A stretch of DNA of 64,000 nt from Cellulomonas carbonis (GCF_014636275.1 NZ_BMEB01000002.1:434001-498000); one strand, 5' to 3'. Shown: positions 42,344 through 52,330, counted from the stretch's first letter. The notes: generated by a model not told the origin, from the sequence alone. A program made the numbers and translations.

Positions 42344-44857
42344 TCAGCCCGTCGTCGCGCCCTGGCGCGTCCCACGCCGCTGGTCGGTCCGGCCTTCCAG
42401 GGCGTCGCGCTCGGCGCGCACGCGCAGCAGCCACCCCGCGCTGACCGCGACCAGCAGCGGCACCGCGACCGAGACCCCCATCGCGGGGATCACGATGCCC
42501 GAGTCGTTGACGAGGAAGCCGATCCCGAGCGTCACCGCGAGCGCGAGCACCGCGGGCCGCAGCATCGGTGCGGCCGTGCCGAGGTTGGTCAGCGGCTCGC
42601 CCGAGGACAGCCAGCCGTACGCGCCGCCGTCGGTCGCCGCGGCCGCGCGGCGCAGGGGCTGCGCGAGCACCGTGACGACGAGCGCGATGCCGCCGATCGC
42701 GAGGAGCGTCAGCCAGGTCCCGCCCAGGTTGGCGACGTTCTGGGAGAGCTTGCGCCCGACGACGGCACCGAGCCCCCCGTCGAGCACGGTGTCGACGAAC
42801 CGTCCCAGGTGGGTCCGGTCCTCGGGCGGTCGCAGCCAGTCGGCCAGGAGGAACGCGAGCACGACTATCCCCGCGCCGCCGCCCACCAGGAGGATCCGCC
42901 TCCACGACAACCGGATCCCGGCCGCGAGCAGTGCGAGGATCGCGAAGCCGGGGACAAGGGCGGGCGGTCCGCCGAAGTCGCTGCCGAGCCCGGGCGTCCC
43001 GTTGAGCACCGTCGCGACGACGCCGATCACCGCGACGACCACCGCGGCGCGCCGCCGTCGGCCCGCACGCACCAGGGGGTCGGCCACGGCCGCGGCGACG
43101 AGCAGCGACGCCGACGCGAACAGCGCGAACGACGTGTTGTTGAAGCCGTAGAAGCGCGCGCCGACGACCGGCTCGACACCGAGCGGCGCGGACAGCTGGA
43201 GGCGCGCCCCGGTCGCGACGTCGACCGCGAGCACGAGCGCCGTGGCCCCCGCGACGACGCCCATCGGGCCGAGGACCGCGCGACGCACCGGCGGAAGCAG
43301 CGCGAGGGTCGACAGGACCGCGACACCGAGGCCGATCGCCCCGACGACCGCCCAGCCCGACGAGGTCACGCGCCACCACGGGACGAGGTTCGCGAGCGTC
43401 GTCGCGACGGGGAACGAGCCCACCGCGACACCCGCGACGAGCAGCCCCCGCAGCACCGGCACCGCGGCCATCGGGTTCGCCGCGTGCGGGGCGCGCCCGG
43501 TCGGGACGTGCGCGGACCGGCGGCGTGCGGCGGCGTCGCGCACGCGGTGCGCGAGCGCACCGGTCACCGCGATGACGCGCCCGTTCAGCCCGACGACGAC
43601 GACGGCCTGCAGGAGCAGGTTGACGACGATGAGCCACGTGTAGGTGCGCGGGATCACCGGATCGGCCGCGACCTGGTGCCGGTCGACGTCGACGACGGCG
43701 GCCAGTCGCTCGATCGCGCTGCCCGGTCCCGGCACGGGCCGCACCGGGCTCCCGACGAGCGCACCCGCGGGAGCCTCGCCGGACAGCCCGAGGAGCGCGA
43801 GGAGCGTCGGCGTGACGTCGGTGGCCTGGAGGTAGCCCGGCTGCCGCGTCGAGCGCGTGCCGAGCAGCGACTCGACGTAGCGCTCGCCGTCCGGCGCCGG
43901 CCCGGCCGCGGCCGCGAGCTGCATGCGCGCGACCGTCCCCGAGTCCGCGAGCGACACGACCAGGACCGTCACGTCCCCGCCGTCCCAGTCGTCGACCGCC
44001 TCCAGCACCGCGGCGATCCGCGCGTCGACGGGCTGGACCTGCTGCGCGCGCGTCGGCTCGGTGATGACCTGGGGGCCCTCGGGCTCCTCGCCCGTCGGCT
44101 GCGGCTCGACCGGCGCGTCGTCGTCGGGCTGCTCGGGTTCGTCCTCCGGGCGCGGGACGGTCGCGCGCCCGATGTCGCGCACGGCCCCGGCGTCGACGAC
44201 GACGAGGCGCGCGTCGTCGAGCGCCACCTCGACGGCCTCGGTGATCGCCCCCGGGTCGCGGGGGAGCGCCTGGTGCGTGCCGACGACCGTCCCGTCGCCG
44301 TCGGCGAGCGCGATCGCGGCACCCGGACCGAACCCCGCGGCCGGGACCTGCTCCGAGCGCAGGAGCGTCCCGAGCAGACCGAGGGTCGCGTCGAACCGCG
44401 ACCGCGACGCGGCCTCGACGTAGTCGGACCAGCCGGGCACGGGCGCGTCGACCGACGGCGACCTCAGCGCGCGGCACTCGCCGTAGCGCTCGCCGGGCAG
44501 GTCCGCGGCACGAGCACCCGCCGACACCGCGAGCCAGCCGTCCGCGGGGCACGCGGACGAGCGCACGCTGCGCGCCGCGACCGTGCCGATGGAGCCGCTG
44601 CGCGACAGCTCCCACAGGGCGGGCGTCGAGAGCGTGTGGACGTCGTCCCAGCGCAGGCCGGCGGTCCCCACGAGCACGACCCTGTCGGCACCGGCGGCAC
44701 CCGCGGGACCGGTCGTGTCGTCGGTCGCGGCCCGTGCCGGGGGTGCGAACGCGAGCACCGCACCCGCGAGCGCCGTCGCGAGCATCGCCACCGCCGTGAC
44801 CGCGGCCACGGCGCGGCGCAGGCGCCGCCGACGTGCGGCGGGGGTGGGACGGGGCAC
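42344..44857 (-). CDS. Large membrane protein with phosphatase-fold-like extracellular domain
   Basis: An 837-residue protein. A signal segment at about 15-43 is followed by an extracellular domain (45-415) with features of the alkaline phosphatase/sulfatase superfamily (RVVLVGTAGLRWDDVHTL, ARLVVVDAGAVRDIG, VTVLVVSLADSG, YLQATDVTPTLLALLGL), but the usual metal and nucleophile residues are not evident. About twelve hydrophobic helices follow, with the conserved-looking GARFYGFNNTSFALFASASL. The order resembles membrane-anchored alkaline-phosphatase-like proteins of cell-envelope assembly. The start is GTG at 44857; TAGGCT ends 6 nt upstream, so it is probably leaderless. Function unknown; a surface polymer role is a guess. 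Confidence 0.8.
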   Translation of the reverse strand: MPRPTPAARRRRLRRAVAAVTAVAMLATALAGAVLAFAPPARAATDDTTGPAGAAGADRVVLVGTAGLRWDDVHTLSTPALWELSRSGSIGTVAARSVRSSACPADGWLAVSAGARAADLPGERYGECRALRSPSVDAPVPGWSDYVEAASRSRFDATLGLLGTLLRSEQVPAAGFGPGAAIALADGDGTVVGTHQALPRDPGAITEAVEVALDDARLVVVDAGAVRDIGRATVPRPEDEPEQPDDDAPVEPQPTGEEPEGPQVITEPTRAQQVQPVDARIAAVLEAVDDWDGGDVTVLVVSLADSGTVARMQLAAAAGPAPDGERYVESLLGTRSTRQPGYLQATDVTPTLLALLGLSGEAPAGALVGSPVRPVPGPGSAIERLAAVVDVDRHQVAADPVIPRTYTWLIVVNLLLQAVVVVGLNGRVIAVTGALAHRVRDAAARRRSAHVPTGRAPHAANPMAAVPVLRGLLVAGVAVGSFPVATTLANLVPWWRVTSSGWAVVGAIGLGVAVLSTLALLPPVRRAVLGPMGVVAGATALVLAVDVATGARLQLSAPLGVEPVVGARFYGFNNTSFALFASASLLVAAAVADPLVRAGRRRRAAVVVAVIGVVATVLNGTPGLGSDFGGPPALVPGFAILALLAAGIRLSWRRILLVGGGAGIVVLAFLLADWLRPPEDRTHLGRFVDTVLDGGLGAVVGRKLSQNVANLGGTWLTLLAIGGIALVVTVLAQPLRRAAAATDGGAYGWLSSGEPLTNLGTAAPMLRPAVLALAVTLGIGFLVNDSGIVIPAMGVSVAVPLLVAVSAGWLLRVRAERDALEGRTDQRRGTRQGATTG

Positions 44858-44930
44858 CGCATCAGCCTACGTGCGGACTACGCTCGGCCCGGCTCCGCCG
44901 GTGCGCCGGCAGGACGGACGGCGGGGCACG

Positions 44931-45010
44931 GCGGGCACCAGCGGGCACCAGCGGGCACCAGCGGGCACCAGCGGGCACGGCAGGGCACGGCAGGGCACGA
45001 CGCGGCACCA
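44931..45010. repeat. GC-rich minisatellite upstream of pheA
   Basis: About four exact units of GCGGGCACCA, then degenerate units of GGCAGGGCAC, lie between the membrane protein promoter and pheA. Length change here would alter spacing upstream of pheA. Confidence 0.8.
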
Positions 45011-45060
45011 GCGGGCACGACGGCGGAACGACGGGCACACGGCGGGCGGATGACGGGCAG

Positions 45061-46020
45061 ATGACGGGTACAGGGCACGACGGTCGACCGCGCTACGCCT
45101 ACCTGGGCCCCGCCGGGACGTTCACCGAGGCGGCGCTGCGCCAGGTCGCGTCGCCCGACGACGCCGAGTACCTCCCGCAGGTCGACGTCGTGTCCGCGAT
45201 CGAGGCCGTGCGGGCGGACCGGGCGGACCACGCCGTCGTCGCGATCGAGAACTCCGTCGAGGGCTCCGTGACCGCGGTGCTCGACACGCTCGCCACGGGC
45301 GACCCGCTCGTGCTCCAGCGCGAGATGATCGTGCCGGTCTCGTTCGTGCTCGCCGCCCGACCCGGGACGACGATCGGGTCGGTGCGTCGCGTCGCGGCCC
45401 ACCCGCACGCGTGGGCGCAGTGCCGCCGCTGGCTCGCGGAGCACGTCCCGGGTGCCGAGCACGTCCCCGCGACGTCGAACACCGCCCCCGCGGCGACGTT
45501 CGCGTCGGGGGAGCGGCACCCCGGGTTCGACGCCGCGCTCGTGCCACCGCCCGCCGTCGGGCCGTACGGCCTCGTGCCGCTCGCCGAGGGCGTCGCCGAC
45601 AACCACCACGCCGTCACGCGGTTCGTCCTCGTCGGCCGTCCGGGGCCGGTCCCGCCGCGCACGGGGTCCGACAAGACCACGCTCGTGGTGCACCTGCCGA
45701 GCAACCAGGCCGGTGCGCTGCTGGAGATGCTCGAGCAGTTCGCGACGCGCGGGGTCAACCTCTCGCGCATCGAGTCACGGCCAATCGGCGACTCGCTGGG
45801 TCGCTACTCGTTCTCGATCGACGCCGAGGGCCACGTCGACGACGAGCGCATGGCCGAGGCCCTCATGGGCCTGCACCGCGTGTGCCCGCACGTGCGGTTC
45901 CTCGGCTCGTACCCCCGGGTCGACCGCCCGCACGGCGACGTCCGGCCGGGGACCTTCGACGCCGACTTCGCCGCGGCACGCACGTGGGTCGAGGCGCTGC
46001 GCGAGGGCCGCGCGCACTGA
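45061..46020 (+). CDS. pheA: Prephenate dehydratase
   Basis: A 319-residue cytosolic enzyme converting prephenate to phenylpyruvate for phenylalanine synthesis. The catalytic domain (about 10-190) starts YAYLGPAGTFTEAALRQ and includes VVAIENSVEGSVTAVLDTL, SNTAPAATF and the HAVTRFVLV motif with the conserved Thr-Arg-Phe. A C-terminal ACT domain (about 205-285) has GALLEMLEQFATRGVNL and SRIESRPIG, the Phe-binding motifs for feedback inhibition. There is no chorismate mutase domain, as usual for actinobacteria. ATG at 45061 sets the catalytic domain right at the N-terminus. It is preceded by a minisatellite. Confidence 0.96.
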   Translation: MTGTGHDGRPRYAYLGPAGTFTEAALRQVASPDDAEYLPQVDVVSAIEAVRADRADHAVVAIENSVEGSVTAVLDTLATGDPLVLQREMIVPVSFVLAARPGTTIGSVRRVAAHPHAWAQCRRWLAEHVPGAEHVPATSNTAPAATFASGERHPGFDAALVPPPAVGPYGLVPLAEGVADNHHAVTRFVLVGRPGPVPPRTGSDKTTLVVHLPSNQAGALLEMLEQFATRGVNLSRIESRPIGDSLGRYSFSIDAEGHVDDERMAEALMGLHRVCPHVRFLGSYPRVDRPHGDVRPGTFDADFAAARTWVEALREGRAH

Positions 46021-46022
46021 GG

Positions 46023-46052
46023 GGACCGGCCACCGACCGGGGTCACCGGTCC
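46023..46052. terminator. Possible bidirectional terminator between pheA and the lipid kinase gene
   Basis: GGACCGG (46023-46029) and CCGGTCC (46046-46052) can pair across a loop that itself has CCGG-type pairing. It fits in the 43-bp gap between convergent genes but is weaker than the other hairpins. Confidence 0.45.
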
Positions 46053-46063
46053 GGCGAGACGAC

Positions 46064-47254
46064 TCAGTCGTCGTCCCCCACGGGCACCCGCACGACGAGG
46101 GCGCGCTCCTGGATCTTGGCCGCGACCTCGAGCGCCTCGCCGATCGTGTCGCCGTCGACCTGCACGGGCTGCGGGTCGCGTGAGCGCACGCGCACCTCGC
46201 GCGCGTTGACGTGGTCGATCCGGCCGATCCGGTTGGGCAGCTCGGTCCGGAAGCCGAACCGCTGCATGCTCACCTCGCTGAACAGCTGGAGCCAGCCGAG
46301 GATCCCGCCGCGCGCGTCGAGCGCGCCGACGTGCAGGACGCCGTCGTTCGCCTCAGCGCCGGGGATGAGCGTGATGCCGCCCGGGAGCCGGCCGACGTTG
46401 CCGAAGACGATGCTGCGCAGTCGCGCGGCGCGCCACGGCTCGCCATCGACCGACATCGCGACCCGCATGCGGCGCCCGCGCAGGTGCTTGGCGCCCGCGA
46501 GGAAGTACGCGAACCAGCCGACCTTCGCCTTGAGGTCCTCGTCGGTGTCGCCCATGACGGCGGCGTCGAAGCCGAGGCCTGCCATGACGAGGAAGATGTG
46601 GTCGCGCGCGGGCTCGGCCGTGTCCGCGGGCGTCTCCTCGGGCGCGACGGCCTCGGGGTCCGCCTCCGCGATGTCGTCGCGCACGTCGGACTCGTCGCGG
46701 ACGACCGTGAGCCAGCCGACGTCGATCGCGAGGTCGTCACCGGTCAGCGCGATCCGGAGCATCTCCTCGACGTCCGTCAGCGGGATGTCGAGGTTGCGGG
46801 CGAGGAGGTTCCCCGTGCCCTGGGGCAGGAGCCCCATCGCGACGCCCGTGCCCGAGAGCCCCTCGGCCACGGCGCGGACCGTCCCGTCCCCGCCGACCGC
46901 GACGACGAGCTGCGCACCCTTCTCGATCGCCTCGCGCGCCTGACCGATGCCCGGGTCCTCCGCCGTGGTGTCGAACCACATCGGCTCGGGGAGGTAGCGC
47001 GCGGCGCACGCCTGCACCGCGGCGTCGCGCAGCTCGGGCACCCCGGGCTTGGTGGGGTTCGCGACGAACGCGACGAGCGTGTGCGCCGCGGGTGTCTCGT
47101 CGGTCGACGCGGTGCCCTCGGCACCCGCCTCGGCGGCGCGCGGCGACGGCGACAGGCCGTGCCCCCGCATCGCCTGCCGGGTGCGCAGCACCAGCACGAG
47201 CGCCACGAGCGCGATCACGGTCGCCGCCACGGCCAGCCAGCCCACCCACGTCAT
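46064..47254 (-). CDS. Diacylglycerol kinase-catalytic-domain (lipid kinase) protein
   Basis: A 396-residue protein with one N-terminal membrane helix (about 3-23) and a DAGK/LCB5-like catalytic domain. [26 protein letters not shown] (ATP loop, about 123-137) and [15 protein letters not shown] are the family motifs; [19 protein letters not shown] and the [13 protein letters not shown] stretch complete the fold. It phosphorylates a lipid at the inner membrane face. An Asp/Glu-rich insertion (about 192-213) is not typical. The start at 47254 is leaderless-like, TACGGT ending 6 nt upstream. It is divergent from serS. Confidence 0.9.
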   Translation of the reverse strand: MTWVGWLAVAATVIALVALVLVLRTRQAMRGHGLSPSPRAAEAGAEGTASTDETPAAHTLVAFVANPTKPGVPELRDAAVQACAARYLPEPMWFDTTAEDPGIGQAREAIEKGAQLVVAVGGDGTVRAVAEGLSGTGVAMGLLPQGTGNLLARNLDIPLTDVEEMLRIALTGDDLAIDVGWLTVVRDESDVRDDIAEADPEAVAPEETPADTAEPARDHIFLVMAGLGFDAAVMGDTDEDLKAKVGWFAYFLAGAKHLRGRRMRVAMSVDGEPWRAARLRSIVFGNVGRLPGGITLIPGAEANDGVLHVGALDARGGILGWLQLFSEVSMQRFGFRTELPNRIGRIDHVNAREVRVRSRDPQPVQVDGDTIGEALEVAAKIQERALVVRVPVGDDD

Positions 47255-47320
47255 GGCGACACCGTAGGGGTGGCCGGGCCGCCGCACACCCGGGACCGCG
47301 ACGGTCGTTACCCTCGGAGG
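47255..47320. promoter_or_regulatory. Back-to-back leaderless promoters
   Basis: Within 66 bp, TACGGT on the minus strand (47261-47266) serves the lipid kinase ATG and TACCCT on the plus strand (47309-47314) serves the serS GTG, each 6 nt from its start codon. Confidence 0.7.
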
Positions 47321-48613
47321 GTGATCGACCTGCGCATCCTCCGCGAGACCCCCGACGTCGTCCGTGCCAGCCAGGGCCTGCGCGGGGAGGACCCGTCGCT
47401 CGTCGACCGCGCGCTCGCGCTCGACGAGCGGCGCAGGTCGTCGCTCACGGCGTTCGAGCAGCTGCGCGCCGAGCAGAAGGGCCTCGGCAAGCAGGTCGCG
47501 TCGGCGCAGGGCGACGAGAAGGCCGCGCTCCTCGCACGCGCCAAGGAGCTCGCCGAGCAGGTCAAGGCGGCCCAGGCCGACGCCGACGCGGCGGGCGCCG
47601 AGCTCGACGACGTCGCGATGCGGATCGGCAACGTCGTCGTCGACGGCGTGCCCGCGGGCGGCGAGGACGACTACGTCGTCCTGCGGCACGTCGGCGAGCC
47701 GCGCGACCTGGCCGCCGAGTACGGCGAGGGCTTCCGCGTGCGGGACCACCTCGAGCTCGGCGAGCTGCTCGGCGCGATCGACACCGAGCGCGGTGCGAAG
47801 GTCTCGGGCGCACGGTTCTACTTCCTCACGGGCGTCGGGGCGCGGCTCGAGCTCGCGCTGCTCACCGCGGCGATGGACCGCGCGGTCGCCGCGGGGTTCA
47901 CGCCGATGATCACGCCGACCCTCGTGCGGCCCGAGATCATGCGCGGCACCGGGTTCCTCGGCGCGCACGCGGAGGAGGTCTACCGCCTCGAGGCCGACGA
48001 CCTCTACCTCGTCGGCACGTCGGAGGTCGCGCTCGCGGGCTACCACGCGGACGAGATCCTCGACCTGTCGGCCGGGCCCCGCCGGTACGCGGGCTGGTCG
48101 GCGTGCTACCGCCGCGAGGCGGGCTCGCACGGCCGGGACACGCGCGGCATCATCCGCGTGCACCAGTTCCACAAGGTCGAGATGTTCAGCTGGACGACCG
48201 TCGAGGACGCCGAGGCCGAGCACGAGCGGCTGCTCGCGTTCGAGGAGGAGATGCTCGCGCTCGCGGGCGTCCCGTACCGCGTGATCGACGTCGCCGCGGG
48301 CGACCTCGGCTCGAGCGCCGCGCGCAAGCTCGACTGCGAGGCGTGGCTGCCGAGCCAGCAGCGGTGGCTCGAGCTGACCTCGACGTCCAACTGCACGACG
48401 TTCCAGGCGCGTCGGCTCGGGGTGCGCGAGCGCACGCCCGCGGGTCAGACGCGGGCGGTCGCGACGCTCAACGGCACCCTCGCGACGACCCGCTGGATCG
48501 TCGCGATCCTCGAGAACCACCAGCTCGAGGACGGCTCGGTGCGCGTCCCGGAGGGCCTGCGGCCCTACCTCGGCGGGCTCGAGGTCCTGAGCCCCACGAC
48601 GGCGCGCGCGTGA
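47321..48613 (+). CDS. serS: Seryl-tRNA synthetase
   Basis: A 430-residue class II synthetase that charges tRNA-Ser. The N-terminal coiled-coil arm spans about 25-105. The catalytic domain has motif 1 near [17 protein letters not shown], motif 2 [20 protein letters not shown] and motif 3 [30 protein letters not shown] and [13 protein letters not shown] bind serine and ATP. Start GTG ([15 protein letters not shown]) at 47321 is the conserved N-terminus, 6 nt after TACCCT, so it is leaderless. Its stop overlaps the HAD hydrolase start in GTGA, so the two form an operon. Confidence 0.97.
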   Translation: MIDLRILRETPDVVRASQGLRGEDPSLVDRALALDERRRSSLTAFEQLRAEQKGLGKQVASAQGDEKAALLARAKELAEQVKAAQADADAAGAELDDVAMRIGNVVVDGVPAGGEDDYVVLRHVGEPRDLAAEYGEGFRVRDHLELGELLGAIDTERGAKVSGARFYFLTGVGARLELALLTAAMDRAVAAGFTPMITPTLVRPEIMRGTGFLGAHAEEVYRLEADDLYLVGTSEVALAGYHADEILDLSAGPRRYAGWSACYRREAGSHGRDTRGIIRVHQFHKVEMFSWTTVEDAEAEHERLLAFEEEMLALAGVPYRVIDVAAGDLGSSAARKLDCEAWLPSQQRWLELTSTSNCTTFQARRLGVRERTPAGQTRAVATLNGTLATTRWIVAILENHQLEDGSVRVPEGLRPYLGGLEVLSPTTARA

Positions 48614-49443
48614 CGGTGGCGGGGCCGGTGGCGGCTGCACCCCGGCTGGTCGCGCTCGACCTCGACGGGACGCTGCTCGACTGGTCGGGCGACCTCGGCG
48701 ACGGGATCGCCGAGGCGGTCGGCGCGCTGCGCGCGGCGGGTGACCACGTCGTGGTCTCGACGGGCCGCTCGGCGCACTCGATGCTGCCGATCGCGCACGC
48801 GCTCGGTCTCGACGTCGGTCCCGCGGTGACGTCGAACGGTGCGGTGCGCGTCGAGCTCGACCGGGCCGCGGACGCCGGTTTCCGGATCACGGACATGGTC
48901 ACGTTCGACCCCGGACCCGCGCTGCGGCTCGTGCGCGAGGAGCTGCCCGAGGCGCTGTTCGCGGTCGAGGACGTCGGTCGAGGGTTCTTCGTCAGCGGCG
49001 AGTTCCCGCCCGGCGAGATGGACGGCGAGGTGACCCTCGTCGAGTTCGAGCGGCTGTGCGCCGTCCCAGCGACGCGCGTCGTGATCCGCAGCCCCGAGCA
49101 CACCGACGCCGACTTCCACGCGATGGTCGAGCGGATCGGCCTGCACGAGGTCTCGTACGCCGTCGGGTGGACGGCGTGGCTCGACCTCAGCCCGCAGGGC
49201 GTGTCCAAGGCGACCGCGCTCGAGGCGGTCCGCGAGCAGCTCGGCGTCGCGCCCGAGCGGACCGTCGCGGTGGGCGACGGGCGCAACGACGTCGAGATGC
49301 TGCGCTGGGCGGCGCGCGGCGTCGCGATGGGTCACGCCGACGAGGTCACGCGCGCCGCGGCCGACGAGGTGACCGGCACGTGGGAGGAGGGCGGCGCGCT
49401 CGCCGTCCTGCACGACCTGCTCGGCGGTGCTCCGACCGGGTGA
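48610..49443 (+). CDS. HAD-superfamily hydrolase, Cof-like (type IIB)
   Basis: A 277-residue cytosolic phosphatase. HAD motif I is [12 protein letters not shown] (nucleophile Asp), motif [13 protein letters not shown], motif III the Lys in [14 protein letters not shown] and motif [18 protein letters not shown]. The type IIB cap lies between motifs II and III. It probably acts on sugar phosphates. GTG at 48610 overlaps the serS stop by 4 bp, an arrangement common in actinobacteria. Confidence 0.93.
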   Translation: MTVAGPVAAAPRLVALDLDGTLLDWSGDLGDGIAEAVGALRAAGDHVVVSTGRSAHSMLPIAHALGLDVGPAVTSNGAVRVELDRAADAGFRITDMVTFDPGPALRLVREELPEALFAVEDVGRGFFVSGEFPPGEMDGEVTLVEFERLCAVPATRVVIRSPEHTDADFHAMVERIGLHEVSYAVGWTAWLDLSPQGVSKATALEAVREQLGVAPERTVAVGDGRNDVEMLRWAARGVAMGHADEVTRAAADEVTGTWEEGGALAVLHDLLGGAPTG

Positions 49444-49538
49444 CGGTGCGGCCCGGGCGCGCCGGACGACGACCGCGCGCGCGCCGCGGGCGCCCTGCCG
49501 GTGGACCCGGTGACCCGATCAGGAGGACAATCCCCGCC

Positions 49539-50576
49539 ATGGCCGCAGGCATCGAGGACGTGGCCCGCGCCGCCGGCGTGTCGACGGCGACCGTGTCGCG
49601 GGCGCTGCGAGGCCTGCCCAACGTCCACGCGGCGACGCGTGACCGCGTCCGGTCCGTCGCCGAGGAGCTCGGCTACGTCGCGTCGCCGTCGGCCGCGAGC
49701 CTCGCCTCGGGGCGCACGCGCACGATCGGCCTGATCAGCCCCTGGATCAACCGCTGGTTCTTCTCGAACGTCATCGAGGGCGCCGAGCGCGCGCTGCGCG
49801 CGCAGGGCTTCGACGTGCTGCTGTACACGTTCGAGGTGGACCGGCAGGCGGGGCGGCCGCGCGTCGACCCGAGCGTCCTGCGGCGCCGGGTCGACGGCAT
49901 CCTCGTCGTCGGGCTGCCGCTCGAGCCCGACGAGGTCGAGGTGCTCCAGCGGCTCGGTCACCCGATGGTGTGCATCGGCTGGGGCGGCTTCGGCATGGTG
50001 ACGGTGCGCCTCGACGACCGGCAGACGGCCCTCACGGCGACGAACCACCTCATCGGCCTCGGGCACCGCCGCATCGGTCACATCACGGGTGCGCCCGACG
50101 ACGTGTCGCCGTGGTCGCCGCCCGTCGACCGCGCCGCGGGGTGGCGGCAGGCACTGGGCGAGGCGGGCATCGAGGCGTCCCCCGAGCTCGAGGTCCACGG
50201 GCACTTCGACACACCGGGCGGCCGCGCCTCGATGCACCGGCTGCTCGACCAGGTGCCCGACCTGACTGCGGTGTTCGCGGCGTCCGACGAGATGGCCATG
50301 GGCGCGATCCTCGCGCTGCGCGACCGCGGTCTGCGGATGCCCGAGGACGTGTCGGTCATGGGCGTCGACGGGCACGACATGGGCGAGATCATCGGCCTCA
50401 CGACGATGGCGCAGGCGGCGGGGGAGCAGGGTGCGGCCGGGGCGCGCATCGTGCTGGACATGATCGCGGGCTGCGCGCCGCCGCAGGAGGTCGTGTACCC
50501 GACCCGGCTGGTCGTGCGCGCGTCGACCGCACCGCCGCCGCGCGGGCGGCCCAGTGTCGTGCGGCGCGCGGGCTGA
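49539..50576 (+). CDS. LacI-family regulator of the alpha-glucoside importer
   Basis: A 345-residue regulator. The helix-turn-helix is at residues 5-25 (IEDVARAAGVSTATVSRALR), the hinge reads SPSAASLASGRTRTIGLISP and a sugar-binding sensor domain follows (FAASDEMAMGAILALRDRG, SVMGVDGHDMGEIIGLTTMA). It is co-directional with the AglEFG-type operon 346 bp downstream and is its likely regulator. Candidate operators are CGGGAGCGCTCCCA (50682-50695) and TGAAAGCGCTTGCA (50834-50847). AGGAGG precedes the ATG at a longish 12 nt. It is not the CelR sequence type, so the first site may belong to another LacI protein. Confidence 0.93.
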   Translation: MAAGIEDVARAAGVSTATVSRALRGLPNVHAATRDRVRSVAEELGYVASPSAASLASGRTRTIGLISPWINRWFFSNVIEGAERALRAQGFDVLLYTFEVDRQAGRPRVDPSVLRRRVDGILVVGLPLEPDEVEVLQRLGHPMVCIGWGGFGMVTVRLDDRQTALTATNHLIGLGHRRIGHITGAPDDVSPWSPPVDRAAGWRQALGEAGIEASPELEVHGHFDTPGGRASMHRLLDQVPDLTAVFAASDEMAMGAILALRDRGLRMPEDVSVMGVDGHDMGEIIGLTTMAQAAGEQGAAGARIVLDMIAGCAPPQEVVYPTRLVVRASTAPPPRGRPSVVRRAG

Positions 50577-50681
50577 TCCACGGGCTGACCCGCGGGCGCC
50601 GGCGGCGGCTGACCCGGGGGCCGACCCGCTCGCGTCGGCCAGGGCTGGCCCGGCGCGCCGTGACGCGTCCCAACGGGTGAG

Positions 50682-50695
50682 CGGGAGCGCTCCCA
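50682..50695. promoter_or_regulatory. CelR-type operator upstream of the alpha-glucoside importer
   Basis: CGGGAGCGCTCCCA matches the known CelR operator at 13 of 14 positions and the cellobiose phosphorylase operator (8363-8376) at 12 of 14. Confidence 0.7.
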
Positions 50696-50833
50696 CGGCT
50701 CGCGGGCGCGAACCGTGGCGCGCGTCGGATCTTGGCCTTGACCTGCGCGAACGCACCCCCGCCCGGGTGTGTGACGGAATCGTTACGCGTTCGAGGCCGC
50801 ACCGAGGCCCCAAGTCGCTTGCGCGGGGCCGGA

Positions 50834-50847
50834 TGAAAGCGCTTGCA
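50834..50847. promoter_or_regulatory. LacI-type operator at the aglE promoter
   Basis: TGAAAGCGCTTGCA is a near-perfect LacI-family palindrome (AAGCGCTT core). It overlaps the -10-like CATACT at 50846-50851, so bound repressor would block transcription. It lies 76 bp before the aglE start. Nothing else gene-like is seen in 50577-50922. Confidence 0.75.
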
Positions 50848-50922
50848 TACTCCCTGACCGCACCGGCGCGGAGTGCGCGCGTCCGGTGGTGCGAAGGACA
50901 CATCGAGGTGGAGGACGCAGGA

Positions 50923-52302
50923 ATGCGCATCAACAGCAGGCGCCGCAGTGCGGCGGTCGCGGGCGGGCTCGGGCTGGTGCTCGCGCTCACGGCCTGCATG
51001 CCCGGCGACGACGAGGGCACCGAGGGCGGCGGCGGCGGCGAGGCCGCGGGCTCCGAGGAGTGCGAGCCGTTCGAGCAGTACGGGGACCTGGGCGGCACGA
51101 CCGTCTCGGTCTACACCTCCATCGTCGAGCCGGAGTCGGTCGACCAGGAGGAGTCGTACGACCTCTTCGAGCAGTGCACCGGCGCCACCATCCAGTACGA
51201 GGGCTCGCGCGAGTTCGAGGCGCAGCTGCTCGTCCGCATCCAGGCCGGCAACGCGCCCGACATCGCCTACATCCCGCAGCCGGGCCTCCTCCAGACGATC
51301 GTCCGCGACAACCCGGACGCCATGGTCCCCGCGCCGGACGAGACCGAGGCCAACGTCGACGAGTTCTTCGCCCCGTCGTGGAAGGAGTACGGCACGGTCG
51401 ACGGCGAGTTCTACGCCGCACCGCTCGGCGCGAACATGAAGTCGTTCGTCTGGTACTCGCCGCAGATGTTCGCGGACGCGGGCTACGAGATCCCCGAGAC
51501 GTGGGACGACATGATCGCCCTGTCCGACCAGATCGTCGCCGACGGCGGCAAGCCCTGGTGCGCGGGCATCGAGTCCGGTGACGCGACCGGCTGGCCGGCC
51601 ACGGACTTCGTCGAGGACGTCGTCCTGCGCTCCGCGGGCGAGGACGTCTACGACCAGTGGGTCTCGCACGAGATCCCGTTCAACGACCCGCAGATCGTCG
51701 AGGCGCTCGACGAGGTCGCCGGGATCCTCAAGAACCCGGACTACGTGAACGCCGGCTTCGGCGACGTCACCACGATCGCCACGACCCCGTGGACCGACGG
51801 TGGCTTCCCGATCCTCGAGGGTGAGTGCTGGATGCACCGCGCCGCGAACTTCTACCAGAACCAGTGGCCCGAGGGCACCGAGGTGGCCGAGGACGGCGAC
51901 GTCTTCGCGTTCTACCTCCCGTCGATGACCGAGGGCACGCAGCCCGTCCTCGGTGGTGGCGAGTTCGTCGCCGCGTTCGACGACCGTCCCGAGGTGCAGG
52001 CCTTCCAGACCTACCTCTCGTCGGACCACTGGGCCAACGAGAAGGCCAAGATGACCGAGGCCGGTGGCTGGGTCTCCGCGAACAGCGGCCTGGACGTCGA
52101 GAACCTGGCGACGGACTTCGACAAGCTCTCGTCCACGATCCTCGCGTCGCCCGACGCCGTGATCCGCTTCGACGCCTCGGACCTCATGCCGGGTGCCGTG
52201 GGTGCGGGCACGTTCTGGACCGAGATGGTCAACTTCTTCGCTCTCGACAAGAGCAGCCAGGAGGTCGCGGACGCGATCGAGGCGTCCTGGCCCGCGAGCT
52301 GA
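50923..52302 (+). CDS. aglE: Alpha-glucoside-type ABC transporter substrate-binding lipoprotein
   Basis: A 459-residue lipoprotein with lipobox LTAC at about residue 22-25 and a Gly/Glu-rich linker. The mature fold matches AglE-type proteins: TTVSVYTSIVEPESVDQEES, YEGSREFEAQLLVRIQAGNA, PDIAYIPQPGLLQTIV and WYSPQMFADAGYEIPETWDD. It binds alpha-glucosides such as maltose, trehalose or sucrose outside the cell. ATG at 50923 has CAGGA nearby. The two permease genes follow after a hairpin, and no ATPase gene is present. Assignment of the sugar is by family only. Confidence 0.88.
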   Translation: MRINSRRRSAAVAGGLGLVLALTACMPGDDEGTEGGGGGEAAGSEECEPFEQYGDLGGTTVSVYTSIVEPESVDQEESYDLFEQCTGATIQYEGSREFEAQLLVRIQAGNAPDIAYIPQPGLLQTIVRDNPDAMVPAPDETEANVDEFFAPSWKEYGTVDGEFYAAPLGANMKSFVWYSPQMFADAGYEIPETWDDMIALSDQIVADGGKPWCAGIESGDATGWPATDFVEDVVLRSAGEDVYDQWVSHEIPFNDPQIVEALDEVAGILKNPDYVNAGFGDVTTIATTPWTDGGFPILEGECWMHRAANFYQNQWPEGTEVAEDGDVFAFYLPSMTEGTQPVLGGGEFVAAFDDRPEVQAFQTYLSSDHWANEKAKMTEAGGWVSANSGLDVENLATDFDKLSSTILASPDAVIRFDASDLMPGAVGAGTFWTEMVNFFALDKSSQEVADAIEASWPAS

Positions 52303-52330
52303 TCGGGCGCTAGCCCGGACGTACGGACAC

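Noticed and set aside
47255..49538. tRNA-Ser gene near serS
   Set aside because: No cloverleaf, TTCRANN or CCA-like end was seen in the gaps.
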